Both the position numbers and the translations under genes were made by a program. From Athripsodes cinereus (lineage: Eukaryota > Arthropoda > Insecta > Trichoptera > Leptoceridae), in assembly GCA_947579605.1 (NCBI GenBank), contig OX388309.1, forward strand, positions 13,214,713-13,278,712: a stretch of DNA of 64,000 nucleotides, read 5' to 3'. Within the stretch, counting starts at the first letter, position 1; every line of letters begins with the position of its first letter. Of the stretch, positions 60,796 through 64,000 are shown piece by piece. Under the pieces are notes generated by a model that was not told the DNA's origin, did no database searches, and saw nothing but the letters and a program-made list of their open reading frames with translations.

Positions 60796-63159
60796 CTACC
60801 TGCATACATTTCAGTTATGTTCAATAACTTGACAATCGATTCGTCTAATATCTATTTGCAGTCTATAAATTAATATTTCCAAGTTTATTAACATAATATT
60901 ACTATGGTCGCAATTCTTGATACCTACAACACAAATTAAGGATATTATTATTCTGATAGTTATTTGAGTGAAACTAGATATCCAAATTCACACACACCTA
61001 ATATAATAATCAGTAACAGATTTCTTACTACTTTTAAATGAACGTTGACCCACAAATTTACCTACAGATGTTGTTAATAATTCACAGGGTATTTAATTAA
61101 TAATATAACATTATCTATCTAAGTGCTTCATTTTCTCCTTAATCTTTACTAAATCATAATATTTTCATAAATAACAAATTTTAAATAACTACTGATTAAC
61201 TTTAATGATGTCACTATGAATTACTAAAACGTTTTTTATTATTATTATGTGTGTACCTAAATATTTTTTACACATTTTCTAAATAAACATGAATATGCAG
61301 CTATCGTGGGATGTATGTTATTAGTATTACATAATAGGTACTTGCTGTAAGTGATTTTTCACATTAACCCCGCCCTACTGTGCTTCACTACACGGTTTAT
61401 AATTATGTATGTCTGCGCTGTATTACTTATTTATATAACTTTTATTTTTGTCTTAAACATTGCATGTATTTTAGTTTTAAATATGATAAGATTTGAAGAA
61501 TATGTAGCATCTTGTATTTAGATTTAAAGCATTTTATTATAATTCCTATGTCTGTAGAAACTAACTGATTATGCCATTTATATTAAATAACTTTTATATG
61601 ATGTCATTTTAATATTTGTATTAATATTAGGTATATATTATTTTTAAGAATACCTTTAAGTATATAGCAATGAGAATATATGTATTATTAAGTATTTGCA
61701 TTAGATGAAGCAGGGATGGTGGTGATGATGTGCTGGGTATAATTTGAATTATTTTTTGTATTATGTCCTAAATTACTCTAAAGAATCACTTCCAACTAGC
61801 AGCTGATTAATCAACATAACATCATTCATTTTATTAAAAATCTCTTACTATTTACATTCCTCTTCTATATATTATAAGATTCACTTGTAGCCTCCCAGTA
61901 CATTTGTCAAGAAGGCCGTATGGATAAATATGGTGATGATACTTATGTATTATTTAGATTCACATGACTACAGATCAATTATAGTTATTGTAGATATGTT
62001 TATTTGGAATTATTTTAATTCACATTTTTTCTCAAATTTCTTAGTCATTGTATCTTATTTTTTCATAGTTGAAATTATGTACTTACAATTGAGGGGGTGA
62101 AGGTAGACAAATATTGTAGTGTATGTCACACAAAACTGAAAAAAATATATTCTTATTGTCCACTGCCATAAATATTTTAGTCTACATTATCTGCGAACAA
62201 TTTTTATACTCACATTGTATGAAAAAAGGAATGATATCTATGATGTAATCATTCCGTTCAATAAGTCAAGCAATGTGTATGTTACCGAATATAGGTATAT
62301 TGTGGTAATCTTTCACAAAATACTGATCAATATATACAGAGTAATCTATAGATGACTTACAATGAATATAAGAATGCAAACACACACACATATTACTCCT
62401 AATGAGTGATAAGAATGGTATTGCTTCAAGTATTGCTGTCATTAATTTTTAATTTAAACAGTTGGTGTGAGTAAATGGGAAGTGTTAGATTTTATTGTAA
62501 GATAATTCAATTTTAAAAGGCTGTGTAATTTAAAGCAATTTTAAAAAGCACAGTAATTATTACTTAAATGAGTGAGTCATTGTTTATATAATGCTCAAAG
62601 CCACCCCACATTACATACTCTAGCTAATGCTGATAGAAACACAATATTGTAGTTAATCTTATAAGATGATGCAATACAGTGACTTATAATTTACCACATT
62701 GCTTATCATGGTCTTAGGATACATAGCTGTTGTGTTAATTGATCTGTCAAATATGCACACAAAATGACTTGGAAATCTGTACCACTGGGTATACAGTGAA
62801 GGAAGTTAATATATCACATTCCTCACTGTGCGAATCGTGTTTCAACACAAAAATATCAAGTGTCTACTAGAAATGTATTGTATATTATTATATTTTTTAT
62901 ATAAAGATCTAACATTATCCCCATTCTTATGTTAATTTATATACAATAAAGATAAGGTTGCTACAGAGTTATGTTTTTTTTTTTAAATTTTAAAATTGGC
63001 ATTTTCTAATATTCAGTAAGCAGTGATGTGCAAAATACTTTCAAAAAAGTATTTAAAAACAAAATATAAATACTTTTGAATTTCGGTATTTCAAATACAA
63101 AATACTTTTTCAAATTGGTATTTCAGTAAGAAATATGTATTTTCAAAATATTTTTTACA
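60796..63159. other. AT-rich intergenic DNA
   Basis: No gene, tRNA or clear repeat seen. Confidence 0.45.
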
Positions 63160-63545
63160 AATAGTCGAACAAGGCGTAAGACAGGAATCTTCAATGTCTT
63201 CAGCTCTCTTTATCTATTATATACAGCGAGCCATTGATGAATTGATAGAAGAAATGAAGAACTGGATAGGAGTATGGACAAATTGAGAAAAGGTTAGTAT
63301 GATTCGATATAGCATTGCTTGCAGACAATGAGGATGAGGTGAATGAAGCCTTAAAAAGAATGGAAAATATATAACTGTCACAATACAAGATGAAAGTAAA
63401 TATAAATATAAAGACAAAACAAAATGTATGGTTGTTAGAAAGAATAGGCGATTGCGAACACTGTCATAAATGGAGTCAGTATCAAGCAGGTAAGATAATT
63501 TGTGCACTTGGACAGCAAAATAAATCAGAATGAACACTCCAAATC
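63160..63545 (+). pseudogene. Decayed LINE reverse transcriptase fragment
   Basis: The + strand encodes a frameshifted version of the reverse transcriptase in the 12811-14775 family: recognisable pieces are VRQESSMSSALFIYYIQRAI, ELIEEMKNWIG, a damaged YADD region (LLADNEDEVNEALKRMENI) and KTKCMVV. Stops and indels interrupt the frame. Minus-strand ORFs here are shadows. Confidence 0.75.
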
Positions 63546-63912
63546 TGAAATTGAATGCACTACTGCAACATCATATACGCAGACCAGCCTCAGACCCTTC
63601 TCAATCGTCTTTAGATGGTTTTTAATGCTGCTGCCGAATCATTTACAGAGAAAATAAGCGCTACCACATAACTTCACTACAAAGAGGTCTACACTAGCTG
63701 AGAGTTTCAGAGAGAGTGGTGTTTAAACTCTATCTCACTCTCCACATGACAGCACACCACGCACATGTCTTGCTGAAGAAGTGGTGGTTAGCTGGAGAAA
63801 TCATTAACATAGTGATAATCTCGCCACTGCATATCATCACATTTTTAATGTTAATTGCTTTGTTGATTTTGTAATGTAAATGATGATATGCAAGAAAATA
63901 AATAAAAATACG
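63546..63912 (+). pseudogene. CR1/jockey-like LINE C-terminal relic
   Basis: Joined directly to the preceding relic, this segment reads in broken frames as NAAAESFTEKI, HITSLQRGLHWLRVSERVVF and LTLHMTAHHAHVLLKKW, which resembles the C-terminal block of CR1/jockey-type LINEs (NAAARLI...HITPLL..LHWLPV). An AAATAAATAAAAA-like tail lies near 63897-63909. Many changes; non-functional. Confidence 0.5.
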
Positions 63913-64000
63913 AGGTGACGACTGCGCACAGCATTTGTGCTGTGTACAAACTCGTAGAACTCGATGGGGTAAATACCTTCAAATTTGCTGAAATGAGCAT

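Overview
This is a eukaryotic, insect-type genomic window. It is AT-rich, has long introns with GT..AG splice sites, many truncated non-LTR retrotransposons (LINEs), cut-and-paste transposon footprints and short TAGGTA/TACCTA motifs. These traits are familiar from hemipteran and lepidopteran genomes, but the species cannot be fixed from the sequence. There are no bacterial operons, CRISPR arrays or rRNA genes.

The one clear cellular gene is RhoBTB on the + strand. Fifteen coding exons between 41926 and 57433 give a 744-residue protein with an atypical Rho GTPase domain, a proline-rich linker, two BTB domains and the conserved C-terminal region ending in a PPVWYLK-type motif. The first coding exon has its own splice acceptor, so at least one non-coding exon lies upstream; 31300-31680 is a guess for the promoter. 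An out-of-frame ATG sits 8 bases before the start codon. The TGA stop is followed by a frame that stays open across a well-formed intron into a strongly hydrophobic exon, so readthrough would add a membrane anchor.

The rest is mostly a mobile-element landscape. 1-12800: LINE tails, a mariner relic (3510-4804) and a 2.5-kb inverted-repeat element with subterminal repeats (7868-10373). 12800-25100: a 651-codon LINE ORF, four or more inverted-repeat MITEs, an RTE fragment and a small Helitron-like element. 25100-41900: LINE relics of several families, a Harbinger-type MITE and a 1.7-kb hAT-type element with an 8-bp target duplication. 41900-57800: RhoBTB, whose introns carry LINE tails, a tRNA-like SINE, a 434-bp foldback element and, antisense in intron 11, an apparently complete RTE retrotransposon with an intact 988-codon ORF and a 12-bp target duplication. 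57800-64000: the gene's 3' region, a 207-bp hAT MITE and two more LINE relics.
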